From Aphanomyces cochlioides (taxonomy: Eukaryota > Oomycota > Saprolegniomycetes > Saprolegniales > Verrucalvaceae): 64,000 nucleotides of DNA. The position numbers and the translations under genes are program-made. The notes under the pieces are model-generated. The model was not told where the DNA came from, ran no database searches, and saw only the letters and a program-made list of their open reading frames with translations. Position 1 is the stretch's first letter. Every line of letters starts with the position of its first letter. The stretch is from assembly GCA_019828595.1 (NCBI GenBank), contig JAHQRK010000020.1:372001-436000 (forward strand), written 5' to 3'. Positions 33,119 to 44,529 of the stretch are shown one piece after another.

Positions 33119-35684
33119 TCAATTGGCAATGTGAAAGTCCCTCAAACTCTCTTCGATGTTGGTTTGTTCAGGTGGCCAAAGCTTTTTGAGCATGCGGTCA
33201 ACGCGGCGAAAAATTCGATTCTGTCTCACGCGACGATTCCTGGGAACTTTGGGTCGTCGAGGGACATCCATTTGAGGTTCTGGAGAGACCATGGTGTCCA
33301 AGACGTGAGCTCGCAAATCTCGGTAGTCGGCTACGGTTTGGGCTTTCTATCCCAATTGTCATTACTCTTGATCAACAGGATCTCGACCTTGACCCTGGTG
33401 ACCAAATGGCGTCGGAACTCACTCGTCAATTTGTCTTTGGCCATTGGATTTTGCATAGCATCAGGTAAGGAAAGTGCGACTGGCTTAGATTCGCCATAGG
33501 CCATTGGTTTCCTCGGTATCAGTCGCAATGGCGACTTGGCTTTGCGCTCAACTTCTTCGGGAACCTGTGCAAAAGACGTCAATTCCGCGTTGGGGCTTGA
33601 TTTGATGCCTGAAGTCGTGGAACCAAGTCTTTGCCATCACAAATCCTTGCTTGGTTCTTGGCAGCCACCTGCCAATCTTTTAAGATTTGTTCGTGTGGCG
33701 TTAAGAGTGCAGCTGCAGCCTGGTTTATTTGGACCGTCGAAACAATCTATTCACCGTTTTAGATGACCTGGGCGATATTGCATCCTGATACGGCTCGGGC
33801 TGCCACTCGAAAGCGCATCTGAGGGGTCTTCTCTGAAGAATTACTTTTCGGTGCCATGGCGGCGCGACGGCGTTCCTCAGCCATGAGAAGCTTTTGCTTT
33901 TCCGACATGGCGTGCTGCCTTTTGCGCTGTTCCGCTTTGCGTCTCGCGGCAGAAACCCTGCCACACCGACTATCGCCTAGAGTGGTCACCATGTCATGGA
34001 CTTATCAAATCCAAATGCAACGTACCCGTCGTATGATCATGGCTGCCACACCACCCACAAAGGATACGAGCATGCTTCATCATGGCCCGCGTGGATCTAT
34101 CTCTCAAGACGTCATTCAACTGCAGCTGTCGTGAAAAATACATTGTGAAGAGAAGTCTGGGATGCGAGACCGCAATCGCAGTGCGTGTTTCTCGCCATCG
34201 GTCTCGTGTTTGCGCCAACTGCTTGAAGAGCTCCAAGGCCTCTACAATCGCGTCGCTCCTATCTCCAAGGAATACTTCATCCCAAGTAGCGCGCTACAAA
34301 GCCAAGGAAATCAAAATACGTTGGTTGGATCATGAGGTATACATCCATGGCGAGGGCTTTGACATCTGTGACTAGAGATGGGACGGTCAAGTCGCTAAGA
34401 AATATCAATGTAATCCAAGTACCTGCGCGCAAGTCAACTTTGCTGTGGGTTTGATTGCAAACGATGGCCTGCTCTCCTAAGTGAATCACAAAATCTGAAG
34501 ACGAGAAAACTCCAAACCACAGACGTCGTGCGCTTCAAAGAGAGCAATCTCAATACTTACGCGCTTGCGCTTGAGTTCACTCAAGGGCGTCCCTTGTCTG
34601 TCCACTTTGGTAATTGGCTTTGCTTTCTTGGAAGATTTGTCCTCCACAGGCAAATATTTAATTGCAATTCCGTTTTCATCCATCAAGCAGAGCATCGGCA
34701 CGGATTCTTGGACAACGCCAGAGCAGATGAAGAACAAGGCGTTTGCTTCGTTGCCATGGCGAAGCACAAAACTCTAACATGTCAAGATAATCATGAAACG
34801 TCATGAAGAAATGCTCTCACGTCTGCTGGAATCGTCACTTGACGCAGTTTAGCCGATAATTTCTGGACTTGGGCGTGATTCCAAGACTCAAACAAAAACA
34901 AGTCTTTGATAAACTCAAACGGTGTGAAGCCGATCAAATCGCCGTTGCCAGCACGAGCAAGACGTTGGTAAGCTCCACGTTTCAAGCAAATGAAAGATGT
35001 CATCATGGTCGATACGACTGTACAAGTCCGCTGTGTATTGAGGTCCATGACGGCGAGCTCTCCAACTGTGTTGCCAGCACCAACATGGGCGACAAATTTA
35101 CCAAAATGGTGCGGTCGAAATGTCTCGTGGGCGACTTCTTGGTCATCAACACCAGCAGTTTTGTCAAGAAAGCGATGCAAGTCGTCTTCGAATGGCTTTT
35201 GTTGCATGTATTCGTTCACGTACAGCGCGACTTGGCCAGCGAGGATGATGTATACAACGTCGCCAAAATCGCCTTGATAGCAAACGACTGTGTTTGGCGG
35301 TGCGGTCAAGAGTATCATTTCACGGCAAATATTCTTGCAAATCACGTCTTGGATGCCCGCAAAGAGTTTGCTTGTACTGTTGTTCTTCGTGACCCACATG
35401 AAGAGCTTGTCGACGTCTACGAAGCAAGACGAATGAAAGCGACAGCCTGGACAACAGATACCGTCGACAGTACGGACTTCAGGTCGTTTGCTCAAGATCT
35501 TGTGAATCAAGTGAGTATCGACATCGCCCTCGTGGTGGTGGTGATGATGGTGGTGGTGGTGATGCCGATGATGCTTTTGAATTCCTACGCTTTGAATTGC
35601 ATGGGCCGTGGCTGCCTCTGACTGATGTATGTGTTGTTGTTCCTCCTCTGGTGTGGCTGGCGCTGCTACTGGTATTCCCGTCAT
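33119..35684 (-). CDS. Cyclic nucleotide-binding-domain protein with His-rich N-terminus
   Basis: Minus-strand exons 34821-35684, 34557-34773, 34423-34494, 34343-34371, 34026-34293, 33768-33976, 33624-33719, 33366-33564 and 33119-33330 give about 721 residues. The N-terminus has an 11-His run after KHHR, then a CPGC...C element. A cyclic-nucleotide-binding fold follows: PPNTVVCYQGDFGDVVYIIL, then VGAGNTVGELAVMDLNTQRT. A second, weaker one begins VTIPADSFVLRHGNEANALF and is interrupted by a Lys-rich insert. The C-terminal half is basic and helical without recognised domains. Such proteins sense cAMP/cGMP or act as flagellar regulators; which applies here is unknown. The intron at 33565-33623 could be placed differently. 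The stop faces the KdsA stop at a distance of 6 nt. Confidence 0.7.
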
Positions 35685-35742
35685 GAAGTCGTCGTTACAA
35701 AACGCAGAGAGCTCGAAAAAGAACTCAATCAAGCTATATTAT

Positions 35743-36824
35743 TCAAATATGCTGCTCGCCTTCGTACGTGCTCGACCCAACGCTCCAATTGTCATGAAGA
35801 GATGAAGAATCGGAGAAATAATACGATGGCGAAATAGCTCCATGGATGTCGATGATGTTTTGATAGTCATCCAAAGGCGAAGGCAAAGTCACCCTGGGCT
35901 CTCCAAGCGACCACATTGAAAGCTTGGAATCGTCACCATGCATGGCAGACGCCGCAGTACCATTGTAGTTTTTGCTCCACGGAGCGACCGTGTTCTCGCC
36001 TTGTACTTGACGTATTGTCATGAATCGAGTTGCACTGCGTCGACGTTGACAGTACAAGTATACAATTGCCACACAAATGACCACCAAGATGGAGCTCACC
36101 AACACAACGATCAGCGCAATGTCTAGGGAGTTTCGTGAGCAAGACAATGCAAGGCGAGTATCTACGTACGCGAGGACGAAGGTGGGGAGGATAAGACTGG
36201 CAATGACGCAACGACGTCGAGTTTGCGAAAAACCACGAGATCATACCGCTGACTTGGAGACAATGCAGTCGACAGCGTGATGTGCGCAAAGACCGAGTAG
36301 GTTCCAGGCTCAAGATATTGCCAAGTATCATGGAAAGCAGCTTGGCGAAAGATTGAAAAGTTCCCCGACTGGGGAGATGTCGACGACAGAGGAATGCCAT
36401 GCGAATTAAAGAGATCGCATCCCACGGCTCCATAGACACAAGTGTGGACATTTGCATGGACAATCTCGACTATTTGAGCTCCAACTTTCGACGTAGCAAG
36501 TGGTATTTCTCGAGAGAGAATGGAAATTGTCCAGGCTGCAGACACGTTCGAGAAAGGATGCGTGGAGGTGCTGCTGTCAAAGTCCAAATCCAGTGTCATA
36601 GCTGCCAAGCATTGAGATCCACTGCCCTGACCAACGACATTTGTTTCGACCAGCTTTGTATCTGCAATCGATTGATTCAACGTCCAGCAGTATGTGGTCA
36701 CGCCGTCGTGCTTGTAGAGCGCTAGAACAAAGAAGCTCAAGACTTTTGAAGACGAGACAAACGTACTGGTAGCTGCTTGAACGACCGCCGCCAAAAGTGC
36801 AAAGATGTAGATTCGACGATGCAT
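35743..36824 (-). CDS. Type I membrane protein (receptor-like, paralogue A)
   Basis: Minus-strand exons 36767-36824, 36170-36721 and 35743-36122 give 329 residues. There is a signal peptide (MHRRIYIFALLAAVVQAAT), an ectodomain of about 200 residues with TYCW and five or so Cys, one membrane span (IALIVVLVSSILVVICVAIV) with a stop-transfer YCQRRR, and a cytoplasmic tail ending in DNWSVGSSTYEGEQHI. The protein at 37675-38664 has the same length, the TYCW motif, a span followed by RRRR, and a similar tail (NYSVVTGSVYGGESIV), so the two look like diverged tandem paralogues. Oomycete TKL receptor kinases use similar ectodomain/tail layouts; here no kinase is attached. Confidence 0.72.
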
Positions 36825-36932
36825 TTTGAACAATGAAGATGAATTGCGAATGATCGAATCCACCGTCGCAAGAAAAGAAGACGCAGGCCATATCCCAGTC
36901 AACTCGTGTTCGAAAAGAAAATAAGTTAGCAC

Positions 36933-37631
36933 CTACACGATCACTCCAGCGCAGTCGCTCATGCGGGCATGTGTGAGGCACATGTAGTTTCGTTGAGCCC
37001 ATTTGTCGCAGCCCACCACTTGGCACTTGGATCCCCCGCCATGCTTGCGGCACAATTGACGGAGATGCGCTTTCTTGTCACAACCTGGCACCATGCACGG
37101 ACGTCCCCCTCCATGGAGCTTACATAATCCGCGGCTTTGAGCAGCGCGTTCGCAATCTTCAACTTTGCACCGAGATCCCCCGCCGTGGCGAATGCATAGA
37201 CCGCGACTTTGAACGCTTTTGGTGCAGTGCATGACGCTGCAGCGTTTGGACCCGCCGTGTTTCTTGCATTTACCATAGGCTCGCGCTTGACTCGTGCATC
37301 CTGGTGTCACGCAAAGCTTTCGACGTTCGACGGCTTGAACCTCTTCTGCATCCTCGTTGTCATGCTCATCGTCGTGCTGCTCTTCGTCGCCATGCAAAGT
37401 GAAGGAAGGCGGACTTGTCGGAATCGGCGGGGTAAGGGGGAAAGCAAACACGGGCGGAATCGGAAGTGGCCATGTCGTTTCTAGCGGGGACGAAGGTGGA
37501 GGAGGTGGAGGTGGTTGGAAGTCGCAGCCTCCCGAAGCACAAGAATGCAATGGCATGGACGCCTCAATGACAAGAAGCTCATTGAGATCGAACGTTGGCA
37601 GGGAATGATGCGGCGTTCTTTTCATCGACAT
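36933..37631 (-). CDS. C/H-G-G zinc-repeat protein ('WRKY19-like')
   Basis: An intronless 232-residue protein from ATG 37631. The N-terminal half is Pro-rich (seven-Pro run) with an acidic stretch. The C-terminal half has five tandem repeats of the form C-x3/4-C-x8-C-x2-HGGG (for example CTKSVQSRGLCIRHGGG, CERAAQSRGLCKLHGGG, CDKKAHLRQLCRKHGGG). In oomycete genomes such repeats are commonly annotated as WRKY19-like and thought to bind zinc and perhaps DNA, though no true WRKY motif is present. An in-frame TTG upstream is ignored. It sits between the two paralogous membrane proteins on the same strand. Confidence 0.78.
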   Translation of the reverse strand: MSMKRTPHHSLPTFDLNELLVIEASMPLHSCASGGCDFQPPPPPPPSSPLETTWPLPIPPVFAFPLTPPIPTSPPSFTLHGDEEQHDDEHDNEDAEEVQAVERRKLCVTPGCTSQARAYGKCKKHGGSKRCSVMHCTKSVQSRGLCIRHGGGSRCKVEDCERAAQSRGLCKLHGGGRPCMVPGCDKKAHLRQLCRKHGGGSKCQVVGCDKWAQRNYMCLTHARMSDCAGVIV

Positions 37632-37674
37632 GACAACTGAATCCCTGTCCCAAGAAATGCTCAAGGAAACACAA

Positions 37675-38664
37675 TTATTTATTCAAACGACCGAAAGTGT
37701 TACGTTGGGGCCTTGATAAATGGACATCGTCGTCCGGGGCATGACTCGTGCCGATTGAGATCATGGACATTTTGTCATGGACGTCGGTGGTTTCCGTCAC
37801 GATGCTCTCGCCTCCGTAGACAGAGCCGGTCACAACGCTGTAATTGCTTGCGAAATCGTCGTACCGCGTCACAATGGAGCTCTCGGGACTTGAGACTGTG
37901 ATGGCAGAATGAGCTGGAGCTGCTCGACCTGCGCCATTACTGATAGACGAGCCCAGCCTGTAGTCTTCATAAGCATCGGTCTTGAGCCGCGCCCCAGCAG
38001 TGGAGTGGTTGCGCGCATAGGCTGGGGCTGGGGCAGGAAACTCCACAACGGTCAAGGTCTTTCGGTTTTCCCCTTCTTGACGGCGTCTGCGGGACCAGAT
38101 AAACCAAGTGATGCCACCGATCAGAACAATTCCACCACCGAATGCCAGAGCGACAATCAATGTCGTCGACGATTTGGCGGATTGGACGTCGATTTGGTCG
38201 AATACAGCCAACGTGGATTTTGTCAAAAGCCCGGCTGGAGCAACCACAACGACTGCGATTGTATGTGCGCCGGAAGAACGGGCAGTAAGACTGGTCTGAA
38301 ACGAAAGGACCGTTGAGGCTGCCGTGGTCGAAGTGATGCCTTGAGATACGGCGTCCGCCAAACTGCAAGTCGAGTCGCTGGCGCACATTACAAGCGAGGC
38401 ATTGACGGCAGCGAGTAACTGCTTGGAGGACGTGGATGGAAACGATGCAGTCCATGTGATTGTACTGGGCTTCTCCACCGTGATTTCGTCTGGTCGTTGG
38501 ACGGCAAGGATAACACCAGAGCAGTCCGAGTCTTTGGCCAATGCGACGAGATCGGTGGAAGCAGCGGAACTGGACGGCCAGCAGTACGTGTTGCCAATGG
38601 AAGCAGCGGAAACCACGCCGCTCCAGAGAACCAGAGCTGTAAGCACGCGTGTGACCAGCTTCAT
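37675..38664 (-). CDS. Type I membrane protein (receptor-like, paralogue B)
   Basis: An intronless 329-residue protein from ATG 38664. It has a signal peptide (MKLVTRVLTALVLWSGVVSA) and an ectodomain starting NTYCW with further Cys residues. One span (TTLIVALAFGGGIVLIGGIT) is followed by the stop-transfer WSRRRRQEGENRK. The Ser/Thr/Tyr-rich tail contains SNYSVVTGSVYGGESIVTE. It is probably a paralogue of the protein at 35743-36824, as both have equal length and the same order of elements, but the identity is low. Likely at the cell surface; ligand and partners unknown. Confidence 0.7.
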   Translation of the reverse strand: MKLVTRVLTALVLWSGVVSAASIGNTYCWPSSSAASTDLVALAKDSDCSGVILAVQRPDEITVEKPSTITWTASFPSTSSKQLLAAVNASLVMCASDSTCSLADAVSQGITSTTAASTVLSFQTSLTARSSGAHTIAVVVVAPAGLLTKSTLAVFDQIDVQSAKSSTTLIVALAFGGGIVLIGGITWFIWSRRRRQEGENRKTLTVVEFPAPAPAYARNHSTAGARLKTDAYEDYRLGSSISNGAGRAAPAHSAITVSSPESSIVTRYDDFASNYSVVTGSVYGGESIVTETTDVHDKMSMISIGTSHAPDDDVHLSRPQRNTFGRLNK

Positions 38665-39549
38665 GACAAAGGAAGAGTAAGTCCCTCCATAGTACTCCGT
38701 GGTGAACACGCAACGAAAGTTTCGCAGTGTTGCACATGGGTTCAACAATGTCAATTTGTCAATCGAACATGTTGGTCATAATATTTGACATAAATGTCGG
38801 AGACTCATTAAATCGCTCAAAATAGTTTTTATTAATTTATAAGTGTCAATTATTATGTTCGTATTATATATTGAGGTTTCGCCCTTTGATTAATTCAAAG
38901 AAGAAATAAAATTAATAAGAAGAGCTCCGAATTCAATCCTGTACTTTCTACCATTGTGAAACGGTGAGTTCTGATTGGCTAAGTCAAGTTAATTGAATTA
39001 CAGAGATAATTTATTTTGAATCGTCGCAACATCCCACACATATGGTGACAGATTCAAAAGCGGGATGCATGAAGACAAAATGCAAGATGTCTCACAACAA
39101 GCAAGGCGTCGTGATGAAACTAACACCTCTCGTCATCGAGAAAGGACATATCGAATTGGTCGCTCCCATGTTTTCCTGTGAGAAATACAATGCTCATTGA
39201 GACCTGGGTGGCCGACGTTGGAAGTACGAGGTGGATGCGCTATTTGAAATTGTCAGATGAGCTGTGGTGGCCTTTCCGTCGTTGGTCGTCTGTCGGTTCG
39301 ACGAAAGTCGGAACTGTTTTTTGTACGTGGTTGAAGACCAGATCCCATTTCAGTGTGAACTGTAGTGTGCGCTATGTTTGTTGGGGGTTGTCCACATCTT
39401 GGACTTTTTGTTGGAGCATTTTGAGTCTATGAAAGTAAATTGCTTGGCAGACGACCAGGGATGTCTTTGATGTAAACATTGACGATCTTTCGACTGGGGA
39501 TTTCCGTCAAGCTGAAATAGCAATGGTCATTTTTAAAGCAAAGCGAACC
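38665..39549. other. Intergenic region with a small open frame
   Basis: AT-rich near 38780-38930, with one gattggct word at about 38972. A 52-codon frame from ATG 39042 to 39200 (MVTDSKAGCMKTKC...SCEKYNAH) and open pieces after it (GGRRWKYEVDALFEIV) read like coding DNA but are stopped, so a decayed gene is possible. I recognise no family. Nothing else is seen. Confidence 0.3.
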
Positions 39550-40833
39550 CTACGATTCAAAGAGGGACGAGTCTAAATACTGGCGCAGAGTCATCAGCAC
39601 GTCGTGTGCGGTGGGTCGATCCGTCGGGTCGAATGCCACGCATTTCAATGCCAAGGTTTCAATTCCCACGGGACATGACGAACTGAATTTGGGCTGCAGT
39701 AAACCCCGACGAACCTTGTCTTGGATGCCCACTTCGTTGATGACTTGGCCGTCTTCATTGCGCAAATCGAAAAAGGGCACTTGATGCGAGTCGAGCTCAG
39801 ATAAAATCATGCCGAAGGAATACACGTCCACAGCAGTCGTGTAATGGGTGCCAAGGAATACTTCAGGAGCCATCCAGCGATAAGTTCCGACACCGCAGCT
39901 CATGGATTCGTTGTCGTTTTCAATCTTACGGGAGAGACCAAAATCTGTCAACTTGGCACCAACACGGCGTGCATCGAGATCATCTGTGTCGTGTAAGAGC
40001 ACATTGCGAGACTTGAGATCGCGATGGATAATGTTACGTTCGTGGATGAAAACAAGACCCTCAATAATATCAAGCGCGAGAAGACATTTGTCATCCCATC
40101 CACACAAGCTTGGGTTCACGGTTGCCAGATACGTCTTCAGGTCGCCACGGCTCATGTACTCAAGCACCATTTTGATATCGCCGGAATCCATCCAGCAAGC
40201 ACCCACAACTTGACAAATATTTGGGTGCACCAATTCGACCATAAGCCGGATCTCGTTGACAAAGGTATGAACATCTTCGAGAGTTTGCTCTTTCGTCGAA
40301 ACAAGAGTTTTGATTGCAACAGTGCGACCTTGGTAAGTGCCTCGCCACACTTCGCCGTAGCCCCCTTTGGCAAGCTCCTCAATCGGTTTGAGCTCCAGGT
40401 GATTGATGCGAAAACGCTTCAGACTTGTCATTTCGATTTGCTCGCCCATGAGCATAAAATAGGACGAATTGTTGTTGGCCCGCAGGGAGATCGATGGATT
40501 GTACAGGCTCGTTGTTGGCTGGTATGTCGATGCGCCAGGCATGTAATCGACCGTATTCATCACAGTTGGTCCCCGTGTATCATCGTAGGACGCATATGAG
40601 CCATTGCTGGGGATATTGTCACCTAGTGTCCAGCATTTCTTGAGTTTCTGAGCTCGCCGTTCTTTCCATTTCCTCTTCTCGGTCACTACAATCACCGCTA
40701 TGCGCCACACAACAAGCACAAGCTTCACAAGGCCGATAATGACGCCGACGGAGATCACTACGTCATCTATCTACACAGTTTATATGCTGTGTTCCGTGTT
40801 GTTCTCTGTACCTCGCGCAGGAATTCGCTCCAT
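39550..40833 (-). CDS. Membrane-anchored TKL-type protein kinase
   Basis: Minus-strand exons 40812-40833 and 39550-40766 give 412 residues. A 22-nt first exon (MERIPAR) leads at once into a membrane segment (VVISVGVIIGLVKLVLVVWR) and a basic stop (EKRKWKERR), so there is no ectodomain. The kinase domain follows the juxtamembrane region: AKGGYGEVWRG, VAIKTL (Lys), a conserved Glu in FVNEIRLM, IIHRDLKSRNVLL, LTDFGLSRK and GTYRWMAPEVF. All catalytic residues are present. HRDLKSRN and the WMAPE segment place it in the tyrosine-kinase-like group, which is expanded in oomycetes. It probably signals from a membrane, perhaps with partner proteins that supply an ectodomain. Confidence 0.88.
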
Positions 40834-41737
40834 TGTCTTTCTTGCACTGTCTCCTGAAAATGTGAAATGGATCGTCAATCAGATTTCATTGGTAAAAATA
40901 TTTCTCGATCAATGAATAAATCCTTAATTCTATTGGCTAATTAATTTAATTGCATCAAATATTTTCGAACTTTTATTCTTGATTTTCTCCAGATTTTTTT
41001 GGAATATATTTGATTGGTTAAAATTTAAGATACATTATTTTGTTGGTCATATTTCTTGTCGCCACACACAAATTTTTCAACGCACTTCACCATGCGCACG
41101 GCAGCGACTGCATCTTCGTGATCCCTCATGCTTTTGACAATGACTGACAAAGCGATTTGTATCCGGATAGAGAGCCAGTCTGCTCAAGTTTAATCTATGG
41201 AATGTTTCAACTCTGAGATTGGATTAACCTTAATCTAATCTTCATAATCCGAGCTTGAAACACTTCCTTAAGACATCACAAAAAGCAAAAGAGCAAACAA
41301 TATCGAGAGTGCTTGCACCAGTGCTTGGTCCGCCGCTCATCAAAGATGCATAACGTTAGTCTGCTTTCAGGTAACGTCTTGAGCTTCACATGGCGTTCCT
41401 GAAAAGTCATCAAATGTCAACGAAGAGTGGCTTAGCCCCTGGAAGGAGTATTTTGGACGGAACTACATTGGCGTTCAGCTCATAGTAAATTGTTACAACG
41501 CTTAATTTGGTATTGTTTCTATCGCTAAAAGCCGTCGTGGAGCTGATAAGCTTATAAAGCACCTAGAGTAAATTTTGTCCAATTAAATAGATAATTGAAT
41601 GAACTGACCAATCAAAGCTCGATTTTACTGCTAATTTATGAAATGAGCATTATTAATAATATGATGGATTTTAAAACTGCCAATCCAGAGATAATCCGGA
41701 TAAATCAATAATTCCGGATATCTGTGATTGGCACAAA
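40834..41737. other. Intergenic region with CCAAT-type words
   Basis: No gene seen in 904 nt. AT-rich stretches carry gattggtt (about 41014), ccaatcaaag (about 41608), gccaatcc (about 41680) and gattggca (41725, just before the ProRS start), in both orientations, as expected for two divergent promoters. Confidence 0.4.
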
Positions 41738-43422
41738 ATGTTGCGTCGCCTCTACAGTCGACCTGCTGCGCTCTCGCTATCTGCTCGTCGGCAATTTGCA
41801 TCGTATGCAGTAAGAAGCTCGATTTTCATTCCTACTACGCGAGAAGTACCTGCTGATGCTGCGATTCCAAGTCACCAACTGCTCCTCCGTGCAGGTTTCA
41901 TGCGCAAATCGTCGAATGGGATCTACATGATGATGCCGCTCGCATTGCGATCGCTTGCCAAACTCGAAGCAATCATTGATTTCCACATGCATGAAATTGG
42001 GTGCTCCAAGCTGAGCATGCCAAACCTTCTCCACCATGACTTGTGGCAAGCCACGGGGCGATGGGATTCGAGCGGCCCAGAACTGTTTCGTGTCAACGAT
42101 CGCCGCGACGTTGCGCATTGCTTGGGCCCTACACACGAGGAAGTATTCACGTCGCTTGTTGCATCGACAGTCACGTCGCCGAAAGCTTTGCCTCTTCGAT
42201 TGTACCAAATCGGCCGTAAGTTTCGAGACGAAGTGCGTCCTCGCTTTGGTCTCCTCCGTGCCAAGGAATTCGTCATGAAGGATGCTTACACATTCGATGT
42301 CGATCGTGAGGGTGCTGAAGTCACGTATGGCCTAATGGTGAAAGCATACCATGCCATTTTGCGCCAGCTTGAGCTTCCCATCGCCCAAGTCGAAGCTGAC
42401 ACGGGCAATATTGGCGGCAGTCTCTCGCACGAATTCCACGTCTTGTCTGGCTTTGGCGAAGATGCGCTCTTGTCCTGCTCGTCCTGTGATTATGCAGCCA
42501 ACGTCGAGAAAGCCCGTAGCTCTATTTCCTTGCCAGAAGAGTCTTTTTCCACGCCAGTTACTTCGCTGGCTGATGCTGCTGCCCATTCCGGCCTCCATGT
42601 TACTTGGTTTCAAGAAAAATTAGACGCCGAAACGCGCACAATTGCAGTCGTCACTCCAGCTGGCTATGAGGTCAATCGCCTAGCGCTTAAACCGTTTGCC
42701 GACGAAGCCAAACTCCAAGACATTTCAGCGCCAGAAGCTACTGAGCCGAGTTTGGTCCTGGTTGATGCTACTGCGGCGTCGGTGGTTCAAATTGCCGGTT
42801 CAAAAGAGGGTGATTTTCACCTTGCGCGTGCCAATGACGGGTGCCCGTGCTGTCAAGATGGGGTGCTCGAAGAGAAACGCGGTATCGAAGTGGGGTACGT
42901 TTATGCTGCCTATGACAGAAGAAGGTGACTTTTGTGTCTAGTCATGTTTTCTACTTGGGCCAGAAGTACTCGAAAGCCCTCGATGCCAAGTTTGTTGATG
43001 CGCAAAACCAAACCAAGTTGATGGAAATGGGCTGCTATGGCATGGGCGTCACGCGTCTCTTGGCTGCGTCTGTGGAAAGCTTGCACGACTCTCATGGCAT
43101 TGTCTGGCCACGTGCAATCGCTCCATACCAAGCGGTTGTCATCGGTCTCGCCAAGTCCGCTAAAGACAACGAAGCTGTGGCTGCAAGTAGTATTGCTGCC
43201 TCACTGTCCAAGACTTTCCCAGACGATGTCGTGCTCGATGATCGATGGACAGAACGTCCAGGAATCAAACTCACGGAGGCAGAATTGATTGGCTATACAT
43301 GGCGCATTGTCGTTGGAAAGCGGTTTGCCTCGGAAGGACTCGTGGAAGTCCTCTATCGTCCAACGATGGAGGTCCAACATGTTCCTGTGGATGAACTAGA
43401 AGCGCATTTGCAATCGAAATAG
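41738..43422 (+). CDS. PARS2: Mitochondrial (bacterial-type) prolyl-tRNA synthetase
   Basis: Exons 41738-42894 and 42942-43422 give 545 residues. The N-terminus is Arg/Ser-rich (MLRRLYSRPAALSLSARRQF), fitting mitochondrial import. The class II core shows LLLRAGFMRKSSNGIYMMMP, TGRWDSSGPELFRV, GPTHEEVFT, motif 2 KFRDEVRPRFGLLRAKEF and motif 3 GMGVTRLLAA. The C-terminal anticodon-binding domain follows. It charges organellar tRNA-Pro. A CSSCDY pair and a CPCC pair lie in the segment between motifs 2 and 3. The model is secure; only one 47-nt intron is needed. Confidence 0.93.
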
Positions 43423-43819
43423 AGATGTTCGCGTTTACAAAATAGATATTCACCTCATTCACAACGTGTTTGCATAAAATTAATCCTCGCGAGTTGAATG
43501 CAGTCGTTCCGACTTGGACTACTGCTTGGTCGTCCAAATCTCCATCAAAGACGCCAATTTCCTCATCGATGACCCGGGTAGATGCCAAATATGCAATGCG
43601 TGCTGACCTGGCGTAGGATGTCCTTGGGTGTTATACCGGCATCGGGCTGGCAGAATCGTCTGGCGGCATGTCGTCACAAATGCAGCCGAGCTAGACAGAA
43701 TTTGAGGTAGAATTTGTGCTTCACTCTTTCGTTGATTCAGTCTTTCAGAACGACTCCTCAACACGTTTAGCATCATCGCCCATTGAGTGAGCTAGATTTT
43801 GTGACTAAGCACGAGGTAG

Positions 43820-44160
43820 TTGGCCAAGTTGAGCGGGATCTTTGCAGCGGTCTTGGGCGTGGCGCTGGCCCCGTTCTGCGATCAAGTCGTGGTCGCACTC
43901 GTCGACATGACGAACCGCCACCGCAAGTCCCAATCCTTATGGCAGGCTGGCGAGACGGCCTTGGCTGCCTTGACCACCCACAGTCGCTACGACGTGGAAA
44001 CACTCTTTCACTGCTTTGACATGACGATCATCATACTCCAAGCGTTGGGACGAGCTCGTGGTGCTGTTGTCTCCAGCCGCTTGAATAATCGGTCTTGCCG
44101 ACAAAGATTCAAGAACGACACTCTCGTCGATCGAAATACATGCGCCACCACCGACCCTGA
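43820..44160 (+). pseudogene. CLASP/TOG-like gene fragments
   Basis: 43828-44022 repeats part of the third exon of the gene at 53086-54684 almost exactly (the stretch coding GIFAAVLGVALAPFCDQVVV through HCFDMT). It is followed by a diverged copy of fifth-exon sequence (ELVVLLSPAA-like and the VDRN..DPEDPP stretch). The intervening exon is missing and frames do not match, so it is a nonfunctional copy. Confidence 0.72.
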
Positions 44161-44302
44161 AGACCCTCCAGATGTCGCCTTGATTCAACAACACCGCGAG
44201 CTCGACCATGTTCTCCAACCCGTGAATTGACTCGTGTGGCATGTCCAAATCGCCCTGGGGGTGCAGCTCGCAAGAGACCGCCATGGATATCTGCAATCGT
44301 CC

Positions 44303-44525
44303 GTGAATGAAATCGTCGTCGTATTTCGGAATCACGTGCGAGATGGTCGTTGCTGCCATGTGTCAGCCTGTGGAAGACACACTCGACGACAAAGAGCAGC
44401 TTCGAGCGACCGTCGCATCCAGATTCCCGTCAGTGCGCTCATCCAATCCTTTCACCACCAGAAATGAAACAAGGTAGCCCCGTCAAGAGTCGACTTCCAA
44501 GACGTCGACTCAACAACTCAGGAGT
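44303..44525 (-). repeat. 225-bp element, copy 1 (inverted)
   Basis: Reverse complement of the element at 44738-44960 and of 54787-55010. Read on the plus strand it resembles part of the sixth exon of the C2/coiled-coil gene at 55462-58368: V(V/I)AAM(C/F)QPV is shared, then a diverged (D/E)HTLQ-like part. So it is a gene-derived fragment rather than a transposon end. With copy 2 it forms a large hairpin. Confidence 0.7.
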
Positions 44526-44529
44526 CATG

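Noticed and set aside
34869..35621. 250-codon open frame on the plus strand
   Set aside because: Antisense to the cyclic-nucleotide-binding gene; its Val/Met run is the complement of the His codons.
36933..37631. True WRKY transcription factor
   Set aside because: No WRKYGQK-type heptad; only the C/H-G-G repeats for which the WRKY19-like label is used.
37967..38737. 256-codon minus-strand frame in a second phase
   Set aside because: Overlaps the membrane protein at 37675-38664 in another phase; low-quality composition without signal peptide or span.
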